DNA from: Dirofilaria immitis | Lineage: Eukaryota; Nematoda; Chromadorea; Rhabditida; Onchocercidae | Direction of reading: 5' to 3' | NCBI GenBank assembly: GCA_024305405.1 | Contig: JAKNDB010000103.1 | Location: 1-64,000 of the forward strand | Length of the DNA: 64,000 bases | Part shown: piece after piece, positions 25,180 through 38,220 of the stretch | Layout: every line of letters starts with the position of its first letter | How positions within the stretch are numbered: the first letter of the stretch is position 1 | The notes under the pieces: generated by a model | What the model saw: the letters and a program-made list of their open reading frames with translations, nothing else | Database searches by the model: none | Told to the model about the DNA's origin: nothing | Program-made: the position numbers and the translations under genes

Positions 25180-28100
25180 TTAATAATTTAAGTCTGGCAA
25201 TAATCGTCTCCAATTTCGAAAGCGTTCCATAAGATTACTTTTGAAATGCGTACATTTATTCGACTGCTTCTGCAAAAAAAAAGAAAAAATGATGAAATTA
25301 TAAAAACAACAAAGAAATTATTTAAATTATACTACAATTATTAGGTCAATGAAATCCAAAAAATTACATTGTTAATTACCAATTAAAAGATTTGATATGA
25401 ATATTTTCTCATTGTTGTCGCGAATATTAATTATCACTAAGCAAATTGATAAAATATATGAGCAAAATGTAAATAAATATAATGAGTCATATAATTAATT
25501 TCATATTCCTTTAGATCATTTTTTTGCGTTTTTTATGTATCTACTTGTTATCAAGCTCTAGCTAAATTCACATCCTTTCTCTTATGGCTTAAAAACTAAT
25601 TCACATGAAAATCTTTTATCTAATAACTAAGACGATTATATTGTAATCAAATCTCTTATAGTTTTTTCTGTCATTTAAATGAATATCAATTGAAATATTG
25701 TTATAAGCCACTTCCACTAGATATGTTTTCTGTTAATCAAAATTGTATATTCATAAGTAAGATGTAAAAAACAGAACAAACATTTCTACTGATCTAGCGG
25801 ACGACTACAGTACTCCTCGTTTTATTTCGACTGCCCACCAAATTCAAACCTATCAAGGAAACTTCGAATAAAAGTTTTTTTGAATAATTATAACATAATT
25901 TAGGTGATTATCATCATTTGGAGCATTTGATGCATAATACATAAGTTTCTTCAATCATTTTCATGAAAAATTCAATCAAGCAATGAAGTTTGAAACAGAG
26001 AGTTTAAATCATCATCGATAGTCAAACAGGATAAATGATATTAAATGAAATGTTTTGTTAATACTTGCTGGATATGTTTATTATAAAAGAAATATACCTC
26101 GGCGGTGTCACCCATTTGTTGTTGTCTTCTTTTGAATATCTTCGAATGGCAGCTTTGAAATCATTTTGTTTTTTAAAGGCATCTGTGTTAGTATTTTCTT
26201 TAGAAGGCTAAAAAAGTTATTCTTAATAAATTTCAAGGAATGAAAAATAAGAACGAAAAAATCAAGCTTTCTTTCGATTCATGATGGTCGGAACACTAAG
26301 AAATACTAAAAGAAATTTTCATAGTTTTATTCAAATTGCTATTGTAATTCGAATTAAGTCACGTAAATCCATTTTCAAAAAGAAAAAAAACTGCAAAGAA
26401 GCAGAAAATATATAGTTTCATTTTTCGTTTTGATTTAGCAGTGAATCAGTTTTTAAAACTCTGCATTTTCTAAATTTTAAAAAGAAATATTTATCTGAAT
26501 TTTCAACTTTGTTCGAAGCAAATTTTTACATTATCAGTGAAATCGAGTATATCTGATTTCAGTGGCTGCTTAATTTCAGCAATAAGTCCAACCAAAAGAT
26601 CATCAACATCCAAATTCAACGCTACTGATACTTCATAATGCACAAAGCCGTAAGTCATGGCTGCATTTTTTGCATCTAAAATCAACTTATCATTTCGAAA
26701 ATTCTTTCAAATCTTTCTGTAATGAATCAAACAAGTAAAAACAATTCCATTTTTTTTTATAATACGATAAGTAAAAAGACTAATCGAAGAAAAAAGTATG
26801 ACTAATCAATATTAATATTAATTGATTGATCAAGATATTATATTATTAAACTAATTTGCAAAAGAAAATTAGAGAAATTACTTACCTGTTTTGCTAATAG
26901 CACGTTTCCGTTCCAAATCAACTTTATTTGCTGCCATAACAATAGGCGTATGACGTGCTGATGTCGATTCACGTAAACAATCAACAACATACATAACTTG
27001 TTTGAAGGAATTTTTTGAATCGATGCTGTATATTAGCAAATAAATATCTGCTTTATCATTTAACCATGAATTATCCTGGACAATAAAAAGCGAATCGATA
27101 ATATATCAGTAAATAAATACGCTGATAATATGATTATTTCTAGTTGTAACTTTATATTTCAAGTTGAAATTATTATTGTCATTTTGACTAATTTAATTTA
27201 AAATATGTAAATATTTGAAGTAATACAAAAGACAAAAATGTTCGCAACATATTGAATAACTTACATTATGTAGATCAACTTCGTGAAATGTTAATTCATT
27301 TTCCTTGTCACCAATTATAATCGATACTGTATTATCAACTTGTTCTTAAAATATTTAGTTTAAATGAGCCATAATTAAAATAAGAATATAAAGCAAGATT
27401 TTTTGAAACTCATTTAAATAGTCAATACCAGTACTTGGAATTTGAAAATTAAATGAAAAAAATTAATGACGTATAATGAGTTGTAATATCATCAAATAAA
27501 TTTGTTTATGAAGAAACTGATAATAACGAAAATCATACCTATATCAGTAGCATAGGTATTTCGATAATCCGAAGTCATAAATTGCCCGATTAAAGCACTT
27601 TTTCCTACACCTGCTGAACCAAGTACATAAATCTAAATTTTGATATATATTGCCAGATATTGGAACATTCTTATACTAGTAAATATTAGATCGCTAATGA
27701 TAGCATTCGATACAAAAATGATATTATGAGGGAAGAAAGTCAACTTTTAATCAAGGTCAATTTTTAAATAATCAGTCAAGATCATTTGAAATTATCGATT
27801 TTAGCATACTTCATAAAAAGCGGTACTGGTTGATGGTTGATTATTTTCATCTTTTTCATTATTATCATTAGGCATAATACTACCATCAAATGTTGAATGT
27901 GAACTGTTTGATTCATTTGACAAAATGGACTGATCTGTCTTTCTTGATTCTAAAATTTTTTTCAATTTCACAAGTCGAATTTTAATTTGAAAAAAATATT
28001 TTAATTAACTACATTTTCTTATTCATCCATTTAATCATCACATTATAATGTTCATAGACTTCAAATTTTATACAAGTTGAAAATTTTTTTCCTGCGTATA

Positions 28101-30150
28101 AATATTAAATAAAATACCAAATCTTACCTTGTTTATAACAAATAGGAATTTTGAGACGAAACGAGTCACCTCGGCTAACAACTGTACCCTTTTCATCAAT
28201 TTTAAATTCTCGCACCCGGGTGTAATCTTCGGAAGCTATTAAATTTAAGAAACGTTCCTCAACCACGCTTGCTCTAGGTTTTGGCCAGACATCTGTTCGC
28301 GCTGTATCTAATAATCGATGCCTGGGAAAAAAAAACATTTAAGAAACAACATAATTCAATGTAAATTCCAAAATTTTATAAAATTTTTTGTAATTTTTGA
28401 ATCCTATAAAAAAATTTATAATTTTTTCTCAAAATTTTGTAAAAAATTTACAAAAGGCATAAATTTTTTAAATTTGTTCCAATCTACCAGTTTAGTCTAT
28501 TGAATACTAGCTCAGTGCATTTCCTAAAATATGGTATAATATTTTCGAATATTAATTAAATTAACGGCAGCATAATTCGATTTATTGATTTACTAATAAG
28601 TTATTGAAAATATAGAATTATTCTAAATTAATAAACATGGCCTCTGAAGCAGAACAGTTAAAAATGAATGTTTTTCTAATCTGAATATTATAATTAAACC
28701 TTATTTTTCCCCTTTTTCTTTTTTGATTTAAATCTTAAAAATATAACAGTGCAAAGTAGAAGAATAATTTCATAAATTTCCGACACATTGCATCTATTCA
28801 AATTCATTTTTTCACTTTATTAGAATATTTCAATTGTAAAACAAATACTATCAATCATATTGTTTAAAATTGACGATTAATTTCCTTGGAAAAAAGAAAA
28901 GAAAGAAAAAGTAGATAGATCTAAAAAAATCATCTAGCAAATATTAAGATTTGCAAAACGTTTATGACCAAAATTTTTGAGGAAGAAAATTTTTTTAAGA
29001 AGAAAGAACGTTAGGAGAAAATATTTTAAGTCCTTCCTGATTAATCACCCACGGAAAATTTTTAGACGACTATACTCGATAATTGAAATCAAGTTAAATT
29101 ACTGAAGGATGAAAGAAACAGAACATTAAAGGAGCAAAATTTTGAATTCTGTTACAAATTATAAAAATACAGAGCTCTATTTTAAATTCTACCATGCTGT
29201 TAACATTAAAACTTTCTTTAATTATTTGGTTAACATACGAAGTGAAAATCTTGAAGATTTAGGAAAAGATAAAAGAGAGAATAAAAAGCCAGCTCAAATG
29301 AGGATGAAATTGATCGATTAAATCAAAAGAAGCATCATCAGTTATCATATAGCGAAATCTGTTTCTTCTATTCATTCCCACTTCTTCAAATGATTTTCAG
29401 AAACTCTATTTTTAATTGAATTGCGGAAATTAAAAAGAAGAAAGAAAAATCTTTATTCAGTTAATTATGAAAATCATTAATTTAGCTGATTTATTTCATT
29501 TTATAACAAAGAAAAAATCTTTATTCAGTTAATTATGAAAATCATTAATTTAGCTGATTTATTTCATTTTATAACAACAAAATCAGATTTTTGCATTACA
29601 AGCGTATATTTTTCAGAATAAAATTTTTTGAGCAGAAAAAAATTTCGGAATATAATTTTTGAGAAATGGTATTTCAGATTCAAAATAACAAGTTATTTTA
29701 AAATTCACGTATAATTTCAAATCATAACATCAAATAAACTTATATTCGTAAACTTTACTAATAATACTTGTTACATAAGTTCATATGTACTAAAATTTTA
29801 ATTTAGTACTACTAACATGCAAGTTAATAAGAAGTTGCTGAATGAATGATAAAATGGTCATCATGCATATAATGCTTAATTACTTACGATTAATTATACG
29901 CGAAGTATCGTAACTTTACATACTCATGAATTTCGACTTATCCTTAACAATTTTCCTCTGATGTTAGTATGTAATATGTATGAATGAAATTGCTCAACCT
30001 TGGGTGCAATGTGGAATATCGGAAAATGTTAGGTGTTGAACGTCTTCTTTCTTGAGCCTGTTCTCCTGTATCATCGAATGGATAATGTTTCATAGTAACT
30101 GATGCACGAGATCGATGTCTGAATGACTGTGAACGTAACGGTTGATTCAT
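25180..30150 (-). CDS. RGK-family (Rad/Gem/Rem) small GTPase
   Basis: Phase-consistent exons: 29999-30150, 28128-28321, 27810-27949, 27539-27632, 27265-27344, 26886-27075, 26530-26675, 26098-26207. An Arg/Ser-rich N-terminal extension (RSQSFRHRSRASV) of about 160 residues precedes the G domain. G1 is GSAGVGKS and G4 is NKVD. The G3 region lacks DTAG and reads HEVDLHN followed by WLND, matching the RGK pattern of a Trp-Leu-x-Asp after an atypical switch II. YLLIYSIDSKNSF and EVSVALNLDVDDLLVGLIAEI also align with RGK members. No CAAX box is seen, as expected. RGK proteins bind calcium-channel beta subunits and inhibit high-voltage-activated calcium channels at the plasma membrane; whether that holds here is inference. 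The last exon is uncertain: a strong acceptor opens 25180-25269, where one frame reads MERFRNWRRLL, like the basic RGK tail, but the phase does not match. A short in-phase alternative ends at 25822. Confidence 0.85.
29441..29577. repeat. 68-bp tandem duplication, two copies
   Basis: The stretch beginning aaagaaaaatctttattcag and ending ttcattttataacaa occurs twice in direct succession, offset by 68 bp, with one extra A in the second copy. It lies in intron 1 of the RGK GTPase gene. Near-identity means it is recent or an assembly duplication. Confidence 0.9.
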
Positions 30151-30166
30151 GATTACAATTGATTTA

Positions 30167-30175
30167 CTGAAATAT
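30167..30175 (-). promoter_or_regulatory. Probable SL trans-splice acceptor, RGK gene
   Basis: Minus-strand ATATTTCAG lies 16 bases before the RGK GTPase ATG at 30150. No upstream coding exon was found, so a spliced-leader acceptor is likely; a cis-spliced untranslated exon is the alternative. Confidence 0.5.
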
Positions 30176-30176
30176 G

Positions 30177-32698
30177 CATTGAAAATAAATTATGAAGCAT
30201 TATAATATATTGCATGATATAAAATATAATTCTTGAAAAAAATTTTTAATTTAAATTTTTTTAAATTTAAATTTTATTCAGCGAATTTCTAATAAATGAA
30301 ATGTTATATCATTTTTTATTGAAAAAGTCAAATTTCTAAACAATGGAAAGCGGAAATATTGATGCTGACTGATACCATTTGTCATTAATTAATAAATGAA
30401 GATATTAAGTCAAAAAGAGAAATTTGAACAAATTAATATAAATATCCTATCTTAAATTAAATTTACAGATTAGTTCATAACAGGAGTATTGAATAAATTT
30501 ATAAATTTGACTACAAAAAAAAACCTAACTTTGTATATTGCTAATGTAGAACCAATGATTTACACAAATTTCTGTTTTTCGCTCAATATTTTCCTTAGTT
30601 TGCTTTTATATGTTTTAGAAAAATGTGGAAACGTAAGCAGCACCCAATCGCTTTACTGAAAGGAATTAAATTTAAACGCAATAAAAATCGTCTTTTTCAC
30701 AAATAATTTTCCTTGCTTTCTTTTTTCTCCCCTTCCATAGTCTCAAACTTATCTAAGAATTTCTGATTTTCTTGTCGTTAAAAATAAATTGCTAATTCAT
30801 GGAGTTATTTACAAGTTGTTTACAAGTAATTGAATATAAATGCTATTACTAAAAGCAATTTAAAAATCCAGATTTCTTTTTTCGTCTTCTATTTTCGAAT
30901 TAAATTCTCAAATTAAAAAAAAATGCGAATTTTTGAATAAAAAAATATGCATAGTAAATATGGAATTAGTTAAATAGATCATAGTCCATTTGAAAAGTTG
31001 CTAGAATAAAGATTTTTTCGCATCTATAATTCTTTAAAATGTGTTAAAGATAGTGTTTGATGCTTTGGGAAAGTCGAAAATGATAATTTCAGCATGCTGC
31101 AACAATTTTAAAATCCTTTTCTTAAATTTTAATGCCTATTAATATTCTTTAGATATATTTTTAAATTTTTGATTCATTCATCATGTGATACTTTTTGAAT
31201 AAGCTTCAAGAACTGAAATGAATTACAAGTGACCAACAGCAGAAAAGTTTATAATTGCAGAACCAAGACGCATAATTAGCAAATCTCTCTTGCACGATTC
31301 CGCAAGCATGCAATTAATTAACTTAAAATGAGATATTCAAAATTATGAGCTATAATCAATTGCTGATATGTCTTGTTCCTAAGCATTTCAGTTACTAATA
31401 TCCGTTCACACTCAATTATGCTAAATTATCATTTTCGTATTAAAGAATGCTTCTTTTCAATGGCTAAAAATAACAAAATGAGGAGATTCTTGCTTAAAAA
31501 AAACGAATATTTCAAAAAACAAATAATAAGGTTAAATTTATACAAAAAAGAAAAAAACGCGTAAATCAAGCATATCACTCATGTGCAAAATGCCTCTAAT
31601 TAATGAATAAATTTTTTCACTTAATGTTCAATACAGAAAACAACCGAATGTGATAAAATAGGACGGACAATAAGAAATGATAAATTTGGATTATAAAATG
31701 TATAAACAAATGTTATCAAAAGATTAACAAACTGATGAAAATTTCAAATATTGATGAAAAGAATGGTAGAAAATTTAACTAAAAAAATGGAAATGAATCA
31801 TGAAATGAGAGAAGTAAGTGCTAAATATTTGAATGCTATTTATAATGGAAATATCGCTGATAATTGATAATTGAACAGATTGACTTCAAATTTGTAATAA
31901 ATGTATCAATGATAGCAATTGCTATTAAAAAGAGATTTGCTAAAATGGATAAATATAAGTAAATGATGTGACATTATAAGATGATATTGACGAATTTGTG
32001 TAATGGTAATGCGATTCTCTCGAGGGATTGAATAAATGAAAAATTATATGGAGAAGAGGCGTTGAATGACGTAAGCATGCTATACTTAGCATTATCATTG
32101 CTAACGTTTCTTGCAAATCTATCGATCATTTGAAGGAGTATCAGTAGTCACCTGTTCATTTGTAAACAAATCCATTCACCTTACTATTGATCATTGTTTA
32201 GCTACAGTAAGCAAGAAATTTAAAGTCATATTATTAAGCAAATACCAATAAACTATAATAAATGTATTGTTATAAACTTTTAACAAATTAAGATGATAGA
32301 ATAAAATTATAGAAAAAATTTTGATAATTAAATAATATATGGAGAAAGGTTTTTCTAACATATAGTGCTTAAATGTATGACTTACTGATTTAAAAATTGG
32401 CAAAATGTAAGCACATAATAATAGACTGTAAAAACATTAAAAACATCAGGAAATGAACTCCTGAGAAAAAATTTTCTTCCAGACTTTTAATAATTAATTA
32501 ATAAATTAACGAAAAATTTAGTTAGTATAGAAACAGTAGTTCTTCATGAAACTTTTTGTCAAACATTTCTTTAGATAATACTTAAAAGTTCAAAAAGAGC
32601 AGATGCATATTACAGATAACAATTATGATTATTCTAAAAAACTTTAGAAAGAAAAAGATTCTTTATTTGTTTTGATTCAGTTAAGTTTTAAAGTAAAT
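30177..32698. other. AT-rich intergenic region
   Basis: Upstream flank of the RGK GTPase gene. Only short AT-rich open frames are present and none has splice signals or recognisable motifs. Confidence 0.5.
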
Positions 32699-32733
32699 AG
32701 GCTTCACTTGCAGCAAGCCACAAAGCTTTCATT

Positions 32734-32777
32734 AAATGTAATTTGTATTCATAACATAAAATGTAATTTGTATTCAT
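32734..32777. repeat. Short direct repeat, 19 bp, period 25
   Basis: The 19-mer aaatgtaatttgtattcat occurs at 32734 and again at 32759, immediately before the ribonuclease D-like fragment. It may mark the edge of that insertion. Confidence 0.85.
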
Positions 32778-32780
32778 TTT

Positions 32781-33167
32781 ATGCAGCAAAATTATACTCT
32801 GTCAAACAGTCATGATAGATCTGTGTTTGATATGCTTTCAGTTATTCTAGAAAGCAAGTGTAAGGAAAATAACATATCAAGGAAATTAGTTTCTTCCAAA
32901 GCTGAGTTAGTTGGCTCAATATCTGGGCAAATAGATAAACTGTTTAAGGGATGGAGATATGATTTTTTTGGTAAGTCAGTTGAATCATTTTTAAATGCAA
33001 GCTCAAAGTTTGAAATCTCGGTAGTGAGATTCACGAATAAAAGAAAATTAAGCACAATGGATGCAAAGCAGAATGGAAGACAAAATTTTTTGAAAGCAAT
33101 TTTTATAGGTTTGATATTTTCATTATTAGTTGCAGGTTTTTCAATTCCAGTAAGTTTTAATGCTTAA
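32781..33167 (+). pseudogene. Ribonuclease D C-terminal fragment, probable Wolbachia-derived insertion
   Basis: A 128-codon intronless open frame stands out from its AT-rich surroundings. Its first 90 residues read like the C-terminal HRDC-type region of alphaproteobacterial ribonuclease D: SVILESKCKENNISRKLVSS, then a Leu/Gly linker and KGWRYDFFGKSVESFLN. The nuclease domain (DEDD motifs) that should come first is absent, so this is a fragment. After KRKL the frame runs into a second segment starting MDAKQNGRQNFLKAI and a hydrophobic helix (FIGLIFSLLVAGFSIP), perhaps the start of the next bacterial gene, truncated after VSFNA. Bases 32699-32738 just upstream also look coding (ASLAASHKAFIK). 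Nuclear insertions of Wolbachia DNA are common in filarial genomes and usually dead. Assignment rests on remembered family features, not a search. Confidence 0.68.
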
Positions 33168-36100
33168 TATAATAAGCATACGATTGAGATATGCTATGAA
33201 AAAATCGTTGTTATATTTATCAATTAATTTATTATATAAATTATCGTGATAAATTATGGATAAATTATATGTTTAAAAATTGAAATTATTTGTGGAATAT
33301 TTAAAAAATAAAGCGTATTACAAATTTATTGGGAGTCATATTAGAAATTTAAACATTTACGTACTAGAATTAGACATCATAAGTAAGTTTATAAATACTG
33401 AGAGAATATCGGCATTTTTGAAAACTTTAAAAAGAATTTCTTTACTTCTGTATTTTCCATCCTCTTGTTTTTTCCCATACAATTAGCTTATTCCATCCTT
33501 TTTTTCATGCCGTCTCCATGGAAAATAAACTGTTCATTTTCAGGATAAAAAAATTCAAATAGTATATTTGTCATTTTCGATATTTCTTTGTTCTTTTCAA
33601 TTAGTAAAATTTTTATATGTATAGGAGAACTTTTAAACTATTCATTCATTTCTTTTTTTTTTTATGAATTGCAATTAAAATGTATCATTTTCACCAAATT
33701 TTTTAAATGATTTTCATAAGCATTTAGCCTAAATTTACTGAAAATTATAAAATACTATTAATTAAGTTATCATTTACAGAAATGATATCAACTTATTGAT
33801 ACAATTCAGATAAATAATCGTGTAGATATTTGTGAATGACATGAGTGAATGAATTGTCCTTGAATTTAATATTGTTGGAATTTTCAAATAATATAAAAAT
33901 TTATCATACGACTACTAATAAGAAGAATGATAAATTTTTATAAATTTTAAATGGAATCATTCAATTTATAAACAAAAATGGATCAAATAAAATATGTAAA
34001 AGAAAAAAAAGAGAAAAAATTTAACGAAAAATTACTAAAAGAAAGTAAATTAATTCAATTAATTGTTGAAAATTTTTTGGCATATTTTACAGAAATTTGA
34101 TTTCACAGTTTTTTTTTGTTTAATCAATGAGAAGTGCAAAATTAAGTAAACGATGAATGCATATCAATCGATTAATTTCATATATTTTATTGATTCGTTT
34201 ATTGTCGTACGTTGGAATTATCAATCAAAATGTATGATTTACTTACTGATTCATCTAATTCAAGAAAAGTTTCTTCTAAGAAGCGAAAAATGACTAATTT
34301 CTCTAAGTTATTATTCATTATTATTCATGCATGCTTTAATTATAAGCTATTACAACATTTGCAATTTTTAAACTCCAAGTTAGAAAAAAAGGAAAAAGTA
34401 ATAATAAAGCTGATATGATATGATTTTTAACACTATGTAGAAGGTAGAGTTTTATACTTTAATTACAATAAATATGCGATAAGATATGTAAAATTTTTCC
34501 GAAAAGAATTTTAATTAGAAGAAAATGATGTAAAAGTATACGCGATCTTTAACCGATATGTTTTTTAATATTATCCAAGTAGGCAAAGTTTTATATTTTA
34601 AACACAACAAATACATGTATGAATAAAAAACACAAAATATTACTGAAAAAAAACTCTTTTAGAAGTGTTCTTATAATTTTTATTTGAAATTAACAAAATT
34701 TTTTCATCTTCTTGAAAAGGATAATTGGTTGTTTAAAATAATACCATGTTTTTCTTAAAAAAACATAAAATGGTTCCTTGTTTTTTATTTTCAACTAAAG
34801 CGATTATTCTTTTCTTCGCTCTCATATGCCATTCTAACTTGTTAAAATTTTCAAAATAATATCAAATGATAAATTTATCGGGCATAGATATAAATATGAT
34901 TTCCTAAAAACTATTACGAATTGTTTAGCTTTGTTTATTAATTTGATTTTTATTCCTAAGATATTTGAAGAATTTTGCTAAAAAAAAAAGCAAAAGGACT
35001 TTTATTTTCTACTATATTTTATCATAATAGATAATGATAATTAATAATGAAATATAAAAGAATTGCGTCAAAACTACAATCAGTAAACTAGTATTTATCG
35101 TTATGTTATTATGTTACTACACGAAATAAGTTTTGAAAACATTAAGTAATTTATTGAGATTTTCAAATTAAATATTACCGATAATTAATGATAGACATGA
35201 AATTTCAAGTTTCATATTTACTTTTAGTCGCTTATTAATGGTACTAAATTTCAATAAATTATTCAGCAAAACTGAATGCAGCAAATTCAGAACGAAAGCA
35301 ATAACAAAATTAATACAATGATTAATTGAAGTATAATCAATAAATTCAATAAATCAGTGATTTATGGATGGAATAAGTAATTACTTAATCTGCAATGAAA
35401 TTTAAAAGAACGAGATCAATTCTCTTATCAGAGATTGACATATCTAATGAGAATTTAAAATAGTTAAATTTTTCTGAAAACTAAATTTTATATAATAATA
35501 AAACAAATTATTGAAGGCGAAAGGCTATTCTTCATTAATTCAATTCTACATTATTTAAATAATGGGGAAATTCCAAATATAAAATTGCTATTTAATGTCA
35601 TCTTTGTCACAATGTTATAGAAATATTTAAAGTAGTATGTACATCATAATGTTATTGCTTGATACAAAATTTATTTCAAGTATTTGCCAATCAAGATTGT
35701 CAAAATATTAAATTTGAGTCAAATAAATTATTCTCAAATGATGATAATTTATTTCGGAAGAAGCATATATTTTATATAGTATAACTCACTTGCAAATATT
35801 TTAACTTTTATGGGCCTAAAAATAATTAGAATTTGTAAGTTTGACGAAATGTCTTTCTCGACTAACTTTTTATTTATTGACGAAATTTTGTGTAAGGAAC
35901 TAAAATATTATAACTTGGGCATGATCAATAAATCTCTTCTTTACAAAATTTTTCTAATTTTTTTCGTAAGGAATAAATTCTTAAAATTAGAATTTGAGAG
36001 AAAAAGATAATCAAAAATTAAGGATAGATTGAATAATAAAATGATTCAAATGGATTATCAATGGACACAATAGTTGAAAAGAATATTATATATTATAATT

Positions 36101-38220
36101 AATAATTGACAGAGTGTGTAGCAATATAATGTTTAGTTTCGCCTAAAATTAAGTTATTCTCTAAAAAAAAAAAAATCTGCACAATAGTCAATTCTTTTCG
36201 TTGTCATGATTTCGTTGTCAGTCTATTGAAAAGTTAAATATTTTTATAGGAAGCATCGATCAGATCAGAGAAAGCACTAATTTTAAAATTAATTTTTTTA
36301 AAAATTTACCGACTTCATTTCGTTTCGCTTATCTACCTGCCATTCAATTTTTACTTATGCCTTCTTATTCTTCCCTCGCTTCAGTTTCGATTTTCTTACT
36401 TTTTTAAATCTTTGTTTTCTTTTTCTTCTAAAAAACAGAAAGATACAATAAATAATAACATTCTACTTCAATAAAATCTCTTCTATTTAATAAATGATTT
36501 CTCATTTTTCACCTTCTTGCCCTAAGTGATTAAGAAGTGATTTTTAATGATTCATTGAAACTTTAATACCTTATTGAAACTATAAGATAAATTTTGGAAT
36601 TCGATTTTAAAATAATGGCAATTTCATCTGAAAAGAGAAAAAGTAAAAGGAAAAAGTCATAAAGCGTTAACTACTCATAGAAAAAAAAAAAAAAAACTGC
36701 TCGTAGAAAATTTCGTTCTTCAGCAATTAACTTAATTATCTAATGCTGCTGTCTAAATTTTACATCTTAATTGCTAACTTTTTAGAATTGAAGAGGGAAA
36801 ATTTTATGCAAAGCATTTGATTATTTCATTTCATAATTGCATAAGTTCCCTTTTAATATATTTTGATTAATTTAATTTAATTTAATTATTAAACAATGAT
36901 ATCTTTGATGCTTCTTTATGGTTATAGAGATAAAAATTATAACTATTAATTTAACTATAACACTTTTGTGTTTTAGTTAAAAAAATGTGTACTTCTATTT
37001 ACTGCATCATTATCGCCACAATAATAAAAAAGACATGCAGTAACTTAGCTTATGTAATCACATCAAGAAAAATAATAGTTATAGATTATGATTAATAGAT
37101 TATTTCAGATGTACATCTAAATTTCTCATTTTTCTTGCATTTATAAGCCGCAAAATTAAGCAATATCTAAAATTTAAAGACATAGTAGGCATTTTAACAT
37201 TTGAAAATCTCCAAGCAAACAGTTTATGAATTCATTGGAAATTTTTACGACGTATTTTACATAAATTTAAAAAAATTTGTCAAAAACAAAATTTTTTGGT
37301 TGTTTTTAATAGTATTTATGTCATAAATTTCAATTCATCTCTTTTGTGGACATCTTCAATTAATAAATAATGTCTTAACAAATTATTACACTTTTATCTT
37401 TCATTATTTTTTTGCAAAAATTTTGTAAAACTTTTAGAACAATGCATAAGCAAATAAAAATCATTAAAACAATTAACATAGATAGCAATAATGAAATATT
37501 TGCATGGCATAAATAAACCGTATGATTTGATAAAAATACAAATTGCTCAGATTTTTTTATTTCTATTTTTTAGCAAAATTACTGCTATCAGAAAAAGCAT
37601 TTCCTTTTTTGAATAGTGTTTACTTTAAGGACATATTATATGATTCAGTTAGCCGAAATGATATGTGGAAGAATGAAAATTGGTTCTATGAGAAAGAAAA
37701 TATAAATTTTAATTCCGAATTGTTTATTTTATTTATTTTCACGATTTGATTATCAATAATTTATGCAACTCCACTATCAAAGATTAAATAGGAATCGCTG
37801 AAAGGATGGTGGCAACAAAATAACACGTATTATATTTTGAAAAAATGTTTTATTTATTCACAAAAATTTATTGATTTAATATATATTGTTCGATTATTTC
37901 AAGTTTAATTATGCATTGCCTATCAAATAATTTTGAAAAAAATCGATTTCAGTGTTTTAATAAATCAAAAAATAAATTCGAAAAAAATAGTGATATGCAC
38001 CCGTTTGTTTAAACTTTTAAATTAAGAATTATCAATTTCTTCTCAACAAAAAAATCGCTGTTATTATAAAAACTTTCGCAATGTGCGGAAAAAACGAAAA
38101 ATATTATCGATTGATTTTTAAATGTTCAGCATTAGTTTTGCATTTCGCATTATTAATACTTAATTTTATAACAAATCAATAACAATAACAAAAATTTTAA
38201 TTAAATTTTCCAAAATTAAT
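33168..38220. other. AT-rich region without supportable genes
   Basis: Five kilobases of very AT-rich sequence. Short open frames (for example near 34.2, 35.8 and 37.5 kb) have no acceptors, donors or recognisable motifs and are probably chance. More bacterial remnants could be hidden here but I could not identify any. Confidence 0.5.

Noticed and set aside
34212..37749. Further bacterial insertions at 34.2, 35.8 or 37.5 kb
   Set aside because: Short AT-rich frames without any recognisable bacterial family signature.
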